Of a stretch of 44,693 bases of DNA, positions 7,411 to 15,580 are shown one piece after another; positions within the stretch are counted from its first letter, which is position 1, and each line of letters begins with the position of its first letter. A program made the position numbers and the translations under genes. This stretch comes from Cellulomonas endophytica (GTDB lineage Bacteria > Actinomycetota > Actinomycetes > Actinomycetales > Cellulomonadaceae), in assembly GCF_004123805.1 (NCBI RefSeq), contig NZ_RWJX01000032.1, positions 1-44,693 on the forward strand. Reading direction: 5' to 3'. The notes under the pieces were generated by a model. It made no database searches and was not told the origin of the DNA. It was given only the letters and a program-made list of their open reading frames with translations.

Positions 7411-8034
7411 GTGCTCGTGCTCGTCGCGGCCCTGCTCGCCGCGCTGTCCCCCCTCGTCGTCGGGCGCCGCCCCGCTGCCCTGCTGGCGCACCGCTGGCGG
7501 CACGCCTGGGTCGTCTGGGCCGCGCTCGTCGTGCAGACGGTCGTGCTCGAGCTGCCGACGCCCGCCGGCGTCGCGCCGCTGGTGCACGTCCTCACCTACG
7601 TGGCCGCCGTGGCGTTCCTCGTCCTCAACCGGGGCCTGCGCGGCGCGCTGGTGGCCGCCGCGGGGGCCGCGACCAACGGCGTGACGATCGCGCTCAACGG
7701 CGGCACGCTGCCTGCCGCGCCCGCGGCCGTGGCGGCCGCGGGCCTCGACCACGACCTGGCCTTCGCCAACTCCTCCGTCGTCGCCGACCCCGTCCTGCCC
7801 TGGCTCGGGGACGTCTTCGCGTGGCCGGCGCCCCTGCCGCTGCACAACACCTTCAGCGTCGGGGACGTGCTCCTCGTCGCCGGCGTCGCGGTGGCCGTCT
7901 GGTCGCGGGGCTCGTCGCACGCCTCACGCCAGGGGCGGGAGCCGCTGGTCCCGCCGCAGGACGCCGGCGAAGGGGTCCCCGCGCTCGGCGAGGCGGTCGA
8001 GCACGGTCCGGACGGTGAACGCGTCGGGGCGTAG
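7411..8034 (+). CDS. DUF5317 membrane protein
   Basis: A 207-residue protein with five or six hydrophobic segments. It opens MLVLVAALLAALSPLVVGRR and has family-like features such as the conserved central ALNGGTLP and the later PLPLHNTFSVGDVLL before the last span. The function of the family is unknown. The GTG at 7411 has GGAGG six bases upstream and begins one base after the preceding stop, so it belongs to the same operon as the GGDEF-EAL gene. Its last 37 codons (from 7924) overlap the end of the convergent PE-POL gene by 111 bp. That tail is hydrophilic and low in complexity, so either the protein really ends in an antisense-derived extension or an ancestral stop has been lost. Confidence 0.75.
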   Translation: MLVLVAALLAALSPLVVGRRPAALLAHRWRHAWVVWAALVVQTVVLELPTPAGVAPLVHVLTYVAAVAFLVLNRGLRGALVAAAGAATNGVTIALNGGTLPAAPAAVAAAGLDHDLAFANSSVVADPVLPWLGDVFAWPAPLPLHNTFSVGDVLLVAGVAVAVWSRGSSHASRQGREPLVPPQDAGEGVPALGEAVEHGPDGERVGA

Positions 8035-9585
8035 CCACGGCTCGTCGAGCTCGTCCCAGGTGATCGGGGCCGAGACGGGCGCCCCGGCGGCGGCCCGCGG
8101 GCTGTACGGCGCGACGAGCGTCTTGTTGATCGCGTTCTGCGTGTAGTCCAGCCGCGCCTGGCCGCCCCGCTCGCGCACCTCCCAGCGCCAGGACACGAGG
8201 TCGGGCACGACCGCGCCGACGGTGCGCGAGACCCGCTCCACCCAGGCCCGCGTCTCGTCGAAGGACGGGCCCACCGCGATCGGCACCCACACCTGTATGC
8301 CACGGCGGCCCGTGAGCTTGGGGAACGCCCGCACGCCCAGGTGCGCGAACGCGTCGCGGTGCAGCCGCGCGAGGACGAGCAGGTCCTCCCAGGGGGTCGC
8401 GGTGCCCGGGTCGAGGTCGACGAGCGCGTACGTCGGCCGGTGCGGCGCGGTGGTCAGCGAGGTCCACGCGTGCCACTCCAGCGCCCCGAAGTTGGCCGCC
8501 CACACGAGGGCCGCGGGCTCGTCGACGACGAGGTACGTCGTGGACTCCCCCGGGTCCGCCTCCGGGTTGTCCCACCGCGGCAGCCACGCCGGGGCGTGCG
8601 TCGGCAGCTCCTTGTGCCAGAAGCCGGCCTTCGCCGCCCCCTCCGGGTAGCGGTGCATGTTGAGCGCCCGGCCCCGCAGGTAGGGCAGCGCCGTCGGGGC
8701 GACCCGCGCGACGTAGCGCAGCAGCTCCCGCTTCGTCACCGGCGCCCCGCCCTCGCGCCCGGGGAAGAGCGGCTTGTCGAGGTTCGTCACGCGCAGCCGG
8801 CGGCCGAACACCTCCCACGTGCCGGCGGCCGGCAGCGCGTCGAGGGCCGCCAGCTCCTCCTCCGTCGGCGGGGCGACGGCCTCGGGGCGCAGGTCGACCG
8901 ACGCCTCCGCCGCGGGCGTATCCGAGCGCCAGAGCCGGTCCGGGTCGGCCTTGACCTCGTCGTTCGTCCGGCCCGAGAGCACCGAGCGCGGGTGGTCCTC
9001 GGGGTCCCAGCCGTCGACCGCGTGCTCGTCGCGCTTGTGCAGCAGCAGCCACTGCTCCTTGCCGTGCTCGTCGGCCTCCCCGCGCCGCACGAGCACGAGC
9101 CTGCCGCGCAGCTTCTCGCCGTGGACCTCCGCGTGCAGCTCGCCGGCGGCGACCGCGGCGCGCGGGTCGTCCGTCTCGTGCCAGACCCACGTGCCGCGGT
9201 CCCACACGACGACGTCCCCGCCGCCGTACTCGCCGGCGGGGATCACGCCCTCGAAGTCCGCGTACTCCAGGGGGTGGTCCTCCACGTGGACCGCGAGGTG
9301 GCGGGCGGCCGGGTCGAGCGTGGGGCCCTTCGGGACGGCCCAGGAGACGAGCACGCCGTCCATCTCGAACCGCAGGTCGTAGTGCAGGCGCCGCGCCCGG
9401 TGGCGCTGCACGACGAACCGCGGGGCGGTGCCCGTCGCCGCGGACGCGGCCGCCCCCGCCCCCGCGGGCTCCGGCGTGCGCCCGAAGTCGCGCATGGACC
9501 GGTACGCGCCCAGCCCCGGCTCCGCCGGCCGACCGCGTTCGCGTCCCTGCTCGCGTCCCGGTCCCTGCTCGCGCCCCCGCGCCAT
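7924..9585 (-). CDS. LigD-like phosphoesterase-polymerase (PE-POL) without ligase domain
   Basis: 553 residues in the order PE then POL. The 3'-phosphoesterase domain (residues about 30-200) keeps the catalytic set known from LigD: His62, His68, Asp70, Arg72 and His104, in RLHYDLRFE and AVHVEDHPLEYADFEGVIP. The polymerase/primase domain (about 250-553) has the metal-binding pair Asp390/Asp392 (VDLDPG), Asp480 in LDYTQN and APYSPRA. The His usually found in the [ST]G-x-[KR]-G-x-H segment is Gln431 here. Such proteins process and extend DNA ends in non-homologous end joining. No ligase domain follows, and no Ku gene is in the window. The ATG at 9583-9585 has GAGAGGG upstream and includes the conserved YRSMRDFGRTPEP segment. 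A shorter ATG (9493-9495) would cut that segment. Confidence 0.88.
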   Translation of the reverse strand: MARGREQGPGREQGRERGRPAEPGLGAYRSMRDFGRTPEPAGAGAAASAATGTAPRFVVQRHRARRLHYDLRFEMDGVLVSWAVPKGPTLDPAARHLAVHVEDHPLEYADFEGVIPAGEYGGGDVVVWDRGTWVWHETDDPRAAVAAGELHAEVHGEKLRGRLVLVRRGEADEHGKEQWLLLHKRDEHAVDGWDPEDHPRSVLSGRTNDEVKADPDRLWRSDTPAAEASVDLRPEAVAPPTEEELAALDALPAAGTWEVFGRRLRVTNLDKPLFPGREGGAPVTKRELLRYVARVAPTALPYLRGRALNMHRYPEGAAKAGFWHKELPTHAPAWLPRWDNPEADPGESTTYLVVDEPAALVWAANFGALEWHAWTSLTTAPHRPTYALVDLDPGTATPWEDLLVLARLHRDAFAHLGVRAFPKLTGRRGIQVWVPIAVGPSFDETRAWVERVSRTVGAVVPDLVSWRWEVRERGGQARLDYTQNAINKTLVAPYSPRAAAGAPVSAPITWDELDEPWLRPDAFTVRTVLDRLAERGDPFAGVLRRDQRLPPLA

Positions 9586-9781
9586 CGCCACCCTCTCGTC
9601 GGGCCGGTCACCCGGGACCCGCCCGCCTCCGTCGCGCGCCCCTGCGACCAGGGTGGCGTGCCGCGGCCCCGGCCGCCGCCCGGGTGGTGCCGGCCCCGTC
9701 CGGTCGGCAGGGCCGCGGCGGTGCGCGAGACTGGTCGGCGGTGCGCGACGCGGCGCGCCGAGGAGCAGGAGGGGGTCCGGG

Positions 9782-10411
9782 GTGCCGGTGCTGGAGGCGG
9801 TCGGCTGGGCGGGGTCGGCCCTGCTGGTGGTGTCGCTCACGCAGACGCGCGTCATGCGGTTCCGGGTGCTGAACCTGCTGGCGTGCCTCGTGCTCGTGGG
9901 CTACAACGCGGCGGTCGGCGTGTGGCCGATGGCCGTCGTCAACGTGGTGCTCGCGACGATCAACCTCGTCGTCGTCGTGCGCCTGCTGCGGCACCGGCAC
10001 GACGACCGCAGCTACGACGCCGTCCCCATCGCCGTGGACGCGCCGTACCTGCGTCGGCTGCTCGGCCGGCACGCCGCCGACGTCGCACGCTTCAACCCCA
10101 CGCTCCCGCCCGACCCGCTCGCGGTCGCCGACCACGCGTTCCTCGTGAGCTCCGGCGACGCCATCGTCGGCGTCGTCCTCACCCGGGACGGCGCGACGCC
10201 CGACGAGCAGCACGTCGTCCTCGACCACGTGCTGCCCGCCTTCCGCGACTTCACGCCGGGCGAGTTCGTCTTCCGGCCCGACGGGCCCGTGGCCGCCCTC
10301 GGCGCCCGGCGGGTGGTCGCCTCCCCCGGGATGGTGGACTCGCGCACCTACCTCGACGCCGTGGGGTTCCGGCCCGAGGGCGACCGGCGCGTGCTGACGC
10401 TGCCGCGCTGA
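9782..10411 (+). CDS. YgjV-like inner membrane protein with soluble C-terminal domain
   Basis: About 209 residues. The N-terminal 70 hold three hydrophobic segments (VLEAVGWAGSALLVVSLTQ, MRFRVLNLLACLVLVGYNA, WPMAVVNVVLATINLVVVV). The spacing and the Q-T-R and N residues resemble the YgjV family of unknown function. The remaining 135 residues form a soluble domain with no recognised catalytic motif; its pattern is slightly acetyltransferase-like, which I do not claim. GTG 9782 has a strong GGAGGGGG seven bases upstream; a second GTG at 9788 is possible. It is divergent from the PE-POL gene with about 200 bp between starts. Confidence 0.65.
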   Translation: MPVLEAVGWAGSALLVVSLTQTRVMRFRVLNLLACLVLVGYNAAVGVWPMAVVNVVLATINLVVVVRLLRHRHDDRSYDAVPIAVDAPYLRRLLGRHAADVARFNPTLPPDPLAVADHAFLVSSGDAIVGVVLTRDGATPDEQHVVLDHVLPAFRDFTPGEFVFRPDGPVAALGARRVVASPGMVDSRTYLDAVGFRPEGDRRVLTLPR

Positions 10412-10566
10412 CGACGGGGCCGGGGGGCTCCGGGGCCGCGGGGGTTCCCGCACCACGCACGACGAGGCACGACCTGGCGCGACGGGCCATGACGCGCCCG
10501 TGACCCGGGCGGGCACCGGGCATGGGACAGCGACGCACGTCACACCGGCGCGTCGCGGCATTCCGC

Positions 10567-10597
10567 TTGCACCGGCGCCGTTCGTATCGATTCGATA
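10567..10597 (+). promoter_or_regulatory. MATE gene promoter with palindromic operator TATCGA-T-TCGATA
   Basis: The 13-bp palindrome TATCGATTCGATA (10585-10597) has perfect 6-bp arms and is conspicuously AT-rich for this window. A -35-like TTGCAC lies at 10567-10572, and a -10 such as TTCGAT (10591-10596, 18-bp spacing) would fall inside the palindrome, the classic position for a repressor. The MATE start is 77 bp downstream. No regulator gene is adjacent. Confidence 0.5.
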
Positions 10598-10674
10598 GGA
10601 CGCAGCGACCCGGCACGACCGACCACCGCGCACCCCCTCCCGCCCGCCCTCGCCCCCTCGCGGAGTCCCTCGTC

Positions 10675-12147
10675 ATGCCCCAGGTCCTCACCGCCGGCCG
10701 CCCCTGGCGCGTCATCCTCCGGTTCGCGGTGCCGCTGCTCGTCGGCAACGTCGTCCAGCAGCTCTACCACGTCGTCGACGCGATGGTCGTGGGCCGGGTG
10801 CTGGGCGTCGAGGCGCTCGCCGCCGTCGGCGCCACCGGCTCGTTCCTGTTCCTCCTCGTCGGCTTCGCCTGGGGCATGACCTCGGGCTTCGCCATCCCCA
10901 CCGCGCAGGCGTTCGGCGCCGGCGACGCCACCGCGGTCCGCCGTTCGGTGGCCGCCGGCACCCTGCTGACGGCCGCCGTCACGGTCGTGCTCACCGTCGC
11001 CGCCCCGCTGCTCACCGAGCCCGCGCTGCGCCTGCTCCGCACGCCCGAGGAGCTCCTGCCCCAGGCGACGACCTTCGCGGTCGTTAGCTTCCTCGGCGCC
11101 GGCACGACGATGTTCTTCAACTACCTGTCAGCGGTGCTGCGGGCGATCGGCGACTCGCGGACGCCGCTGGTGTACCTCGTCGTCAGCTGCCTGCTGAACA
11201 TCGTGCTCGTCGTCGGCGCGGTCCCCGGGCTGGGGCTCGGCGTCGCGGGCGCAGCCGCCGCGACCGTCGTCTCCCAGGGCGTGTCCGTCGCGCTGTGCCT
11301 GGAGCACGTGCGCCGCCGCGTCCCCGTCCTGCACGTGCGGCGGGAGGACTGGCGGGTGACCGCCGGCGACCTCGGCCGCCACCTGCACCTCGGCCTGCCC
11401 ATGGGCTTCCAGGCCTCCATCATCGCGATCGGCATCCTCGCCGTGCAGGTGCGGCTCAACGAGCTCGGCGCCGACGCGGTCGCGGCCTACACGACCGCCA
11501 CGCGCGTCGACGGCCTCGCCGTGTCGCTGCTGGCCTCCCTCGGCCTGGCCGTGTCGATGTTCGTCGCGCAGAACCACGGCGCCGGCCGCCCGGACCGCAT
11601 CCGCGAGGGCGTGCGGCAGTCCCTGTGGCTCTCCGTCGCCGGGTCCGTGCTCATCGGCGGCGTCGTCGTCCTGGGCGGCGCGCCGCTCGTGCGGCTCTTC
11701 GTCGGGCCCGACCAGGAGCGGGTGGTCGACATGGCGGCCTACTACCTCGTCGTCAACGGCCTGCTCTACGTGGTGCTCGGCGCGCTGTTCGTCCTGCGCG
11801 GCGCCCTCCAGGGCCTCGGGCACACGGTCGTCCCCACGGTGACCGGCGTCCTCGAGCTCGGGTGCCGCACCGGTGCCGCGATCGTGCTGGGCGCCGCGTT
11901 CGGCTACGGCGGCGTGGTCTGGGGCAACCCCCTGGCCTGGGCCGGTGCGCTCGCGCTGCTCGTGCCCGCCTACCGCCTGGCCCACCGCGCGCTGGAGCGC
12001 GAGCCGGTGCTGCTCCCCGCGGCGGCGCCCGCCGGCACGCTCGTGCTCGAGGGTCCCGCCGAGGGGTCGGCCGTCCTCGAGGCGGTCGTCCCGGACGTGG
12101 ACGCGGCCGCCCCCGACGGGACGGCCCGCCGCCACCAGCCCGTCTGA
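10675..12147 (+). CDS. MATE family multidrug/metabolite efflux transporter
   Basis: 490 residues with twelve hydrophobic segments in two similar halves, starting PWRVILRFAVPLLVGNVVQQLYHVVDAMVVGR, the usual MATE entry. It contains the NYLSAVLRAIGDSRTPL and RGALQGLGHTVVP segments that occur at equivalent places of the two halves. These carriers export cationic compounds in exchange for H+ or Na+; the substrate is not predictable. The ATG at 10675 starts directly before the first helix, with GGAG about ten bases upstream. The last 50 residues are a hydrophilic tail. It converges with nirD, with only 9 bp between the two stops. Its promoter carries a palindromic operator candidate, so expression is probably inducible. 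Confidence 0.9.
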   Translation: MPQVLTAGRPWRVILRFAVPLLVGNVVQQLYHVVDAMVVGRVLGVEALAAVGATGSFLFLLVGFAWGMTSGFAIPTAQAFGAGDATAVRRSVAAGTLLTAAVTVVLTVAAPLLTEPALRLLRTPEELLPQATTFAVVSFLGAGTTMFFNYLSAVLRAIGDSRTPLVYLVVSCLLNIVLVVGAVPGLGLGVAGAAAATVVSQGVSVALCLEHVRRRVPVLHVRREDWRVTAGDLGRHLHLGLPMGFQASIIAIGILAVQVRLNELGADAVAAYTTATRVDGLAVSLLASLGLAVSMFVAQNHGAGRPDRIREGVRQSLWLSVAGSVLIGGVVVLGGAPLVRLFVGPDQERVVDMAAYYLVVNGLLYVVLGALFVLRGALQGLGHTVVPTVTGVLELGCRTGAAIVLGAAFGYGGVVWGNPLAWAGALALLVPAYRLAHRALEREPVLLPAAAPAGTLVLEGPAEGSAVLEAVVPDVDAAAPDGTARRHQPV

Positions 12148-12156
12148 GCGCGCCGG

Positions 12157-12501
12157 TCAGCCGCCGCCCACGAGCACCCAGCCGTCCGCCTCGGCGACGG
12201 GGAAGGTGCGCAGCGGCGGCTGACCGGTGCGGCAGGCGCCCGTCGCCAGGTCGAAGACGTGCGCGTGGAGCGGGCACACCACCACCTGGGCGTCCGTCTG
12301 GCCGTCGGCGATGGGCCCGCCCCGGTGGGGGCACACGGCCGAGACCGCCCGCAGCACGCCCGTGCGCAGCCGGAACACCGCCACCTGCTCGCCCGCGACG
12401 GCGAAGGCCCGTCCCTCCCCGGGCGGGATCTCCTCCACCCGGCAGACCGCGGTGGCCGACCCCGCGACCAGGTCCGCGACGACCTGCGGCTCGGCGCTCA
12501 C
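12157..12501 (-). CDS. nirD: Nitrite reductase small subunit (Rieske protein)
   Basis: 114 residues with a Rieske-type [2Fe-2S] site: Cys57-x-His59 in CPHRGG and Cys76-x2-His79 in CPLHAH. The spacing and length are those of NirD, the small subunit of the cytosolic NADH-dependent nitrite reductase. Its GTG start overlaps the nirB stop in a GTGA arrangement (12498-12501), so the two are translationally coupled in one operon. Confidence 0.93.
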   Translation of the reverse strand: MSAEPQVVADLVAGSATAVCRVEEIPPGEGRAFAVAGEQVAVFRLRTGVLRAVSAVCPHRGGPIADGQTDAQVVVCPLHAHVFDLATGACRTGQPPLRTFPVAEADGWVLVGGG

Positions 12502-14981
12502 CGGACCGGCACCTGCGGCAGCGGCGTGAGCGGCAGCGCGGTGCGGAACTGCCCCGGCTCCACCGGCGCGGCCCCCTCCTGCCACGGGTCGACGTACGCG
12601 TCGACCGCCTCCTGCATGCGCTCGTCGAGCCCGGCCGCCAGGCCCTCGCCGTCCTCGACGAGGAGCGCGCGCAGCCGCTCGATGCCCACCCGCGGGACGA
12701 ACGTGTACGTCCGCTCCAGCCACCCGGCGTTCTCCCGGTAGTACTGCATGAAGCGCCCGGCGAGCCGGACGACCTCCTCCGGGCTGTCGACGGTGGCGAG
12801 CACGTCCCCCTGCCGGATGTGGGCGCCGGCGGCCCCGCCGACGAGGACGTCCCACCGCCCCTCGCCCACCGCGACCACGCCGACGTCCTTCACGAGCGAC
12901 TCGGCGCAGTTGCGCGGGCACCCCGACACGGCCAGCTTCATCTTCGCCGGGCTCTCCAGCCCCTGGTACCGGCTCTCGAGGTCGATGCCGAGCTGGGTGG
13001 AGTCCCCGAGGCCGAAGCGGCAGAAGTCCGTGCCGACGCACGTCTTCACGGTCCGGAAGCTCTTGCCGTAGGCGTACCCCGACGGCATCCCGAGGTCGCG
13101 CCACACCTTCGGCAGGTCCTCCTTCGGCACCCCGAGCAGGTCGATGCGCTGCCCGCCCGTGACCTTGACGAGCGGCACGTGGTACCTGTCCGCCACGTCG
13201 GCGATCGTCCGCAGCTGCTCGGGGGTGGTGACGCCGCCCTTCATCTGCGGCACCACCGAGAACGTCCCGTCCCTCTGGATGTTGGCGTGCACCCGGTCGT
13301 TGACGAAGCGGGCGTCGCGCTCGTCGACGTGGTCGTGCGGCCAGACGACCCGCAGCAGGGAGGTCAGCGCCATCTTGCTCCGCGCGTCGTCGGCGCCCTC
13401 GGGGGCCAGCGCCGCGAACACGGACGAGACGGACAGCAGCCGCCGCGCGCGGATCTGCTCGACGAGCTCCGCCTTCGTCAGCGGGATGCCCGGCACGTAC
13501 CAGGACGCCGACGGGTCCTCCTCGACGGCGCCCCCGGCGGCCCACTCCACGACCTGCGCGACGAGGCCCTTGCAGGAGCCGCAGCCCTTCCCGGCGCGGG
13601 TGGCGTCCATGACGGAGCCGACCGTGCGGCAGCCGCCCGTGACCGCGCCGCAGATCGCGCCCTTGGACACCCCGTTGCAGGTGCAGACGGTGGCGTGGTC
13701 GTCGAGCTCGGCGACCGACACCTCGGCGGGCGGCCCGCCCAGGTCCAGGAGCAGGGACAGGCGCTCCTCGGGCAGCGCCGTGCCGCGCTCGAACGCCCCC
13801 TGGAGGAACGCGGCCCGGCCCACGTCGCCGAGCAGGGTCGCACCGATGAGGCGGCCGTCCCGGATGACGACCGACCGGTGCACGCCGCGGCGGGGCTCGG
13901 ACAGCACCACGTGCTCGTCCGTGTCGCGCTCGGGCGCCACGACGCCCATGGAGGCGACGTCGACGCCGGCGACCTTGAGCTTCGTCGCCGTGCGGGTTCC
14001 GTGGTACGCGGCGTGCGGGTCGGCGCCGGTCAGCACGTCGGCGATCACCTTCGCCTGCTCCCAGATCGGGGCGACGAGCCCGTACGTCTCGCCGCGGTGC
14101 TGCACGCACTCCCCCACGGCGAACACGTCGTCGGACTCCGGCACGCGCATCTGGTCGTCGACGACGATCCCGCGCTCCACGGTCAGGCCCGACATCTCCG
14201 CGATCTCCGTGCTCGGGCGGATGCCGGCGGCGAGCACCACCATGTCGCAGGGCAGGAACCGGCCGTCCCGGAGCTCGATGCCCTCGATCTGCTCCCGGCC
14301 GCGCACCGCGGTGGTGCGCGCGCCGCACTCGACCTCGATCCCCAGCGCCTCGATGCTGCGCCGCAGGATGCGCCCGGCGGCCTCGTCGAGCTGCGCGTTC
14401 ATGAGGTGGCCGGGGCCGTGGACGACCGTCACCCGCATCCCGTGGGAGGCCAGCCCCGCCGCGGCCTCGAGGCCCAGCAGCCCGCCGCCGATGACCACCG
14501 CACGCTCGTGGTCGCGGGCGTAGGCCACCATTCGGCGGGTGTCGTCGAGGGTGCGGAACGTGAAGACGGCCTGGTGGAAGCCGCGGCGGGGGTCGCGCAG
14601 GTGCGCGATGTCGGGCACGAACGGCACGGACCCGGTCGCGATGACGAGCCGGTCGTACGGCTGCGTGCCGCCCGCGCCGTCCACGACGACCTTGCCGAAC
14701 GGGTCGATGCGCTGCACCCGCACGCCGGAGCGCAGGTCGATGCCGTTCTCGGCGTACCAGGCCACCGTGTTGAGGAAGATGTCGGCCTCGTCGTCCACGC
14801 CCTGCAGGACGTGGGACAGCAGGATCCGGTTGTAGTTGCCGTACGGCTCCTCGCCGTACACGGTGATGTCGAAGCGCTCGGCGCCGCCGCGGGCCAGCAC
14901 CTCCTCGACGGTCCGCGCGCCGGCCATCCCGTTCCCGACGACGACGAGCCGCTGCCGCCCCGCCCCGCTCCGCGTCGCCAC
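12498..14981 (-). CDS. nirB: Nitrite reductase [NAD(P)H] large subunit
   Basis: 827 residues that reduce nitrite to ammonium with NADH for nitrogen assimilation. Order of parts: FAD site VVVGNGMAGAR near the N-terminus, NADH site VVIGGGLLGLEAA around residue 150, and a BFD-like [2Fe-2S] region with CTCNGVSKGAICG and GKGCGSCKG (about residues 430-475). The sulfite/nitrite reductase half ends in the siroheme/[4Fe-4S] ligands TCVGTDFC and SGCPRNCAES (about residues 645-690). All expected ligands are present. The ATG at 14979-14981 follows the upstream 115-aa gene by 3 bp, and the stop overlaps nirD, giving a three-gene operon. No nitrate reductase or nitrite transporter is in the window, so nitrate reduction, if present, is encoded elsewhere. 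Confidence 0.95.
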   Translation of the reverse strand: MATRSGAGRQRLVVVGNGMAGARTVEEVLARGGAERFDITVYGEEPYGNYNRILLSHVLQGVDDEADIFLNTVAWYAENGIDLRSGVRVQRIDPFGKVVVDGAGGTQPYDRLVIATGSVPFVPDIAHLRDPRRGFHQAVFTFRTLDDTRRMVAYARDHERAVVIGGGLLGLEAAAGLASHGMRVTVVHGPGHLMNAQLDEAAGRILRRSIEALGIEVECGARTTAVRGREQIEGIELRDGRFLPCDMVVLAAGIRPSTEIAEMSGLTVERGIVVDDQMRVPESDDVFAVGECVQHRGETYGLVAPIWEQAKVIADVLTGADPHAAYHGTRTATKLKVAGVDVASMGVVAPERDTDEHVVLSEPRRGVHRSVVIRDGRLIGATLLGDVGRAAFLQGAFERGTALPEERLSLLLDLGGPPAEVSVAELDDHATVCTCNGVSKGAICGAVTGGCRTVGSVMDATRAGKGCGSCKGLVAQVVEWAAGGAVEEDPSASWYVPGIPLTKAELVEQIRARRLLSVSSVFAALAPEGADDARSKMALTSLLRVVWPHDHVDERDARFVNDRVHANIQRDGTFSVVPQMKGGVTTPEQLRTIADVADRYHVPLVKVTGGQRIDLLGVPKEDLPKVWRDLGMPSGYAYGKSFRTVKTCVGTDFCRFGLGDSTQLGIDLESRYQGLESPAKMKLAVSGCPRNCAESLVKDVGVVAVGEGRWDVLVGGAAGAHIRQGDVLATVDSPEEVVRLAGRFMQYYRENAGWLERTYTFVPRVGIERLRALLVEDGEGLAAGLDERMQEAVDAYVDPWQEGAAPVEPGQFRTALPLTPLPQVPVR

Positions 14982-14984
14982 GGC

Positions 14985-15332
14985 TCAGACCTCGACGAGG
15001 CCGAGGTCGAGGACGACGACGGCGCGCGCCCCGGCCGGGGCGGCGACCCGCAGCTCCAGCCTCGTGCCGGCCTCGAGGTTCTCCACCACCCGCAGCGGCA
15101 CGTGGCAGCCGTCCTTCGCCCCGATGGGGAAGTAGCGCATGACCGCGCCGTCGCGCAGCAGGACGACGTTGACGAGCTCGTCGGCGGCGTTCCCGCCGCG
15201 GAAGTACACGGGCTGCGCGACCGCGCCGTCGGGGACGGTGTGCACGAGGGCGGGCGTCAGCGCGACGGGCGCGTGCAGGCCCGCCCCGACGACCTCGGCG
15301 ACGGACTGCAGGAACCGGGGGGTGGTGGGCAC
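14985..15332 (-). CDS. Uncharacterised 115-aa protein, first gene of the nirBD operon
   Basis: The GTG at 15330-15332 has a strong GAGAGGGAG eight bases upstream. The protein looks like a small all-beta domain: alternating hydrophobic residues, central FRGGNAADELVNVVLL and YFPIGAKDGCHVPLRVV, and one Cys. It has no signal peptide or membrane segment and no known cofactor motif. It lies 3 bp before nirB on the same strand and so is almost certainly cotranscribed. A role in nitrite reduction (chaperone, sensor or small subunit) is only suggested by position. Confidence 0.65.
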   Translation of the reverse strand: MPTTPRFLQSVAEVVGAGLHAPVALTPALVHTVPDGAVAQPVYFRGGNAADELVNVVLLRDGAVMRYFPIGAKDGCHVPLRVVENLEAGTRLELRVAAPAGARAVVVLDLGLVEV

Positions 15333-15385
15333 GGGGACTCCCTCTCGTGGCGGTCCGGACTCGGGCGCCAGGATCGCGGGAGCGT

Positions 15386-15412
15386 GTTTCGACGAGCGCG
15401 CGCGGGCGTTAC
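15386..15412 (-). promoter_or_regulatory. Possible GlnR-type half-sites upstream of the nir operon
   Basis: On the minus strand GTAAC (15408-15412) and GAAAC (15386-15390) lie 22 bp apart start to start, two 11-bp steps of the GlnR pattern, 54 to 80 bp before the operon start. The middle half-site is not recognisable. GlnR control of nitrite reductase is well known in actinobacteria, but this match is partial. Confidence 0.3.
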
Positions 15413-15580
15413 CGCCCGGGGTCGGTCACCGCACGGCCGCGGCGGCCGGGCAGTGCGATCCGCGCCCGCCGCCGGGGTCGTCGGGTCGCGCGGCGGCGGG
15501 CCGTCCGGCGCGAGCCGTCCGGCCGTGGGGCCGTGGCGCCGTGCCGTCGCGGTGCCGTCCGGTGGACAGCCGTGCGGTCG

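Noticed and set aside
4623..7595. A 990-residue minus-strand open frame
   Set aside because: Antisense to ligB, the GGDEF-EAL gene and the DUF5317 gene; His/Arg/Gly-rich content typical of mirrored GC-rich codons.
7924..9585. Reading the PE-POL gene as a truncated, broken LigD
   Set aside because: Domain order is PE then POL with an intact end (LRRDQRLPPLA); stand-alone PE-POL proteins are known in actinobacteria, and no ligase remnant is found next to it.
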